Shown: one piece after another, positions 5,558 through 5,634 of the stretch
Layout of the letters: each line of letters begins with the position of its first letter
How positions within the stretch are numbered: the stretch's first letter is position 1
Origin: Alphaproteobacteria bacterium
GTDB lineage: Bacteria > Pseudomonadota > Alphaproteobacteria > Acetobacterales > Acetobacteraceae
Direction: 5' to 3'
DNA length: 5,634 bases
Assembly: GCA_026225015.1 (NCBI GenBank)
Contig: JAMFRY010000055.1
Span: 1-5,634, forward strand
Notes under the pieces: generated by a model
The model's database searches: none
The model's input: the letters and a program-made list of their open reading frames with translations, nothing else
Told to the model about the DNA's origin: nothing
Made by a program: the position numbers and the translations under genes

Positions 5558-5634
5558 TTGCATGTAGCCCAATGCCCACCGGAATGTTTCGGTGATTTCT
5601 TACGCTGGATTGCGGGTTTAGCCAAATTCTGGAC
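5554..5634 (-). CDS. Possible 3' end of a further upstream operon gene (tentative)
   Basis: On the minus strand one frame is open from the window edge (5634) for 26 codons to a TGA at 5556-5554. That stop overlaps the preferred ATG of the glycosyltransferase as ATGA, repeating the coupled arrangement at the next junction. The peptide (ending GGHWATCK) is too short to identify, and its third codon positions are less G/C-rich than in neighbouring genes. It could equally be leader sequence: a poor promoter-like pair, TTGGCT-N17-TAAGAA, lies in the same stretch. Confidence 0.22.
   Translation of the reverse strand, partial: VQNLAKPAIQRKKSPKHSGGHWATCK

Overview
This is an ordinary-looking chromosomal window from a GC-rich proteobacterium. 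Codon third positions are strongly G/C. The mix of genes (a homodimeric-type pyruvate dehydrogenase E1/transketolase homologue, a periplasmic molybdoenzyme with its own b-type cytochrome, and alphaproteobacteria-style GT4 glycosyltransferases) suggests an alphaproteobacterium, possibly Rhodospirillales/Acetobacteraceae. That placement is inference; there is no rRNA or other decisive marker here.

Layout. Positions 1-1176 (+) hold the 3' portion of a thiamine-diphosphate enzyme of the AceE/transketolase family, cut by the window edge. It converges on a small gene on the minus strand (1275-1610) for a predicted secreted, low-complexity protein of 111 residues with no recognised domain. The 98-base gap between them carries a tandem duplication and a stem-loop flanked by A/T runs. 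Next is a 321-base divergent intergenic region (1611-1931) with two perfect GC-rich inverted repeats and a weak promoter candidate for the small gene.

Positions 1932-3277 (+) are a tight two-gene operon with stop and start overlapping as TAATG. The first gene is a four-helix b-type membrane cytochrome. The second is a sulfite-oxidase-fold molybdopterin enzyme with a twin-arginine signal and a possible lipobox. Together they look like a two-part respiratory module in which the cytochrome exchanges electrons between the quinone pool and a periplasmic molybdenum site; the substrate cannot be read from the sequence. This operon converges, with only 16 bases between stops, on a minus-strand glycosyltransferase operon (5557 down to 3294). 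There two different GT4-type enzymes overlap by four bases (GTGA), presumably acting in succession on one extracellular or lipopolysaccharide-type glycan. A short open frame running in from the right edge overlaps the first glycosyltransferase start as ATGA and may be the tail of another operon gene.

I see no mobile element, CRISPR array, tRNA, rRNA, toxin-antitoxin or defence module. The most interesting items are the molybdoenzyme/cytochrome pair of unknown substrate, the departures from the EX7E motif in both glycosyltransferases, and the structured divergent intergenic region.
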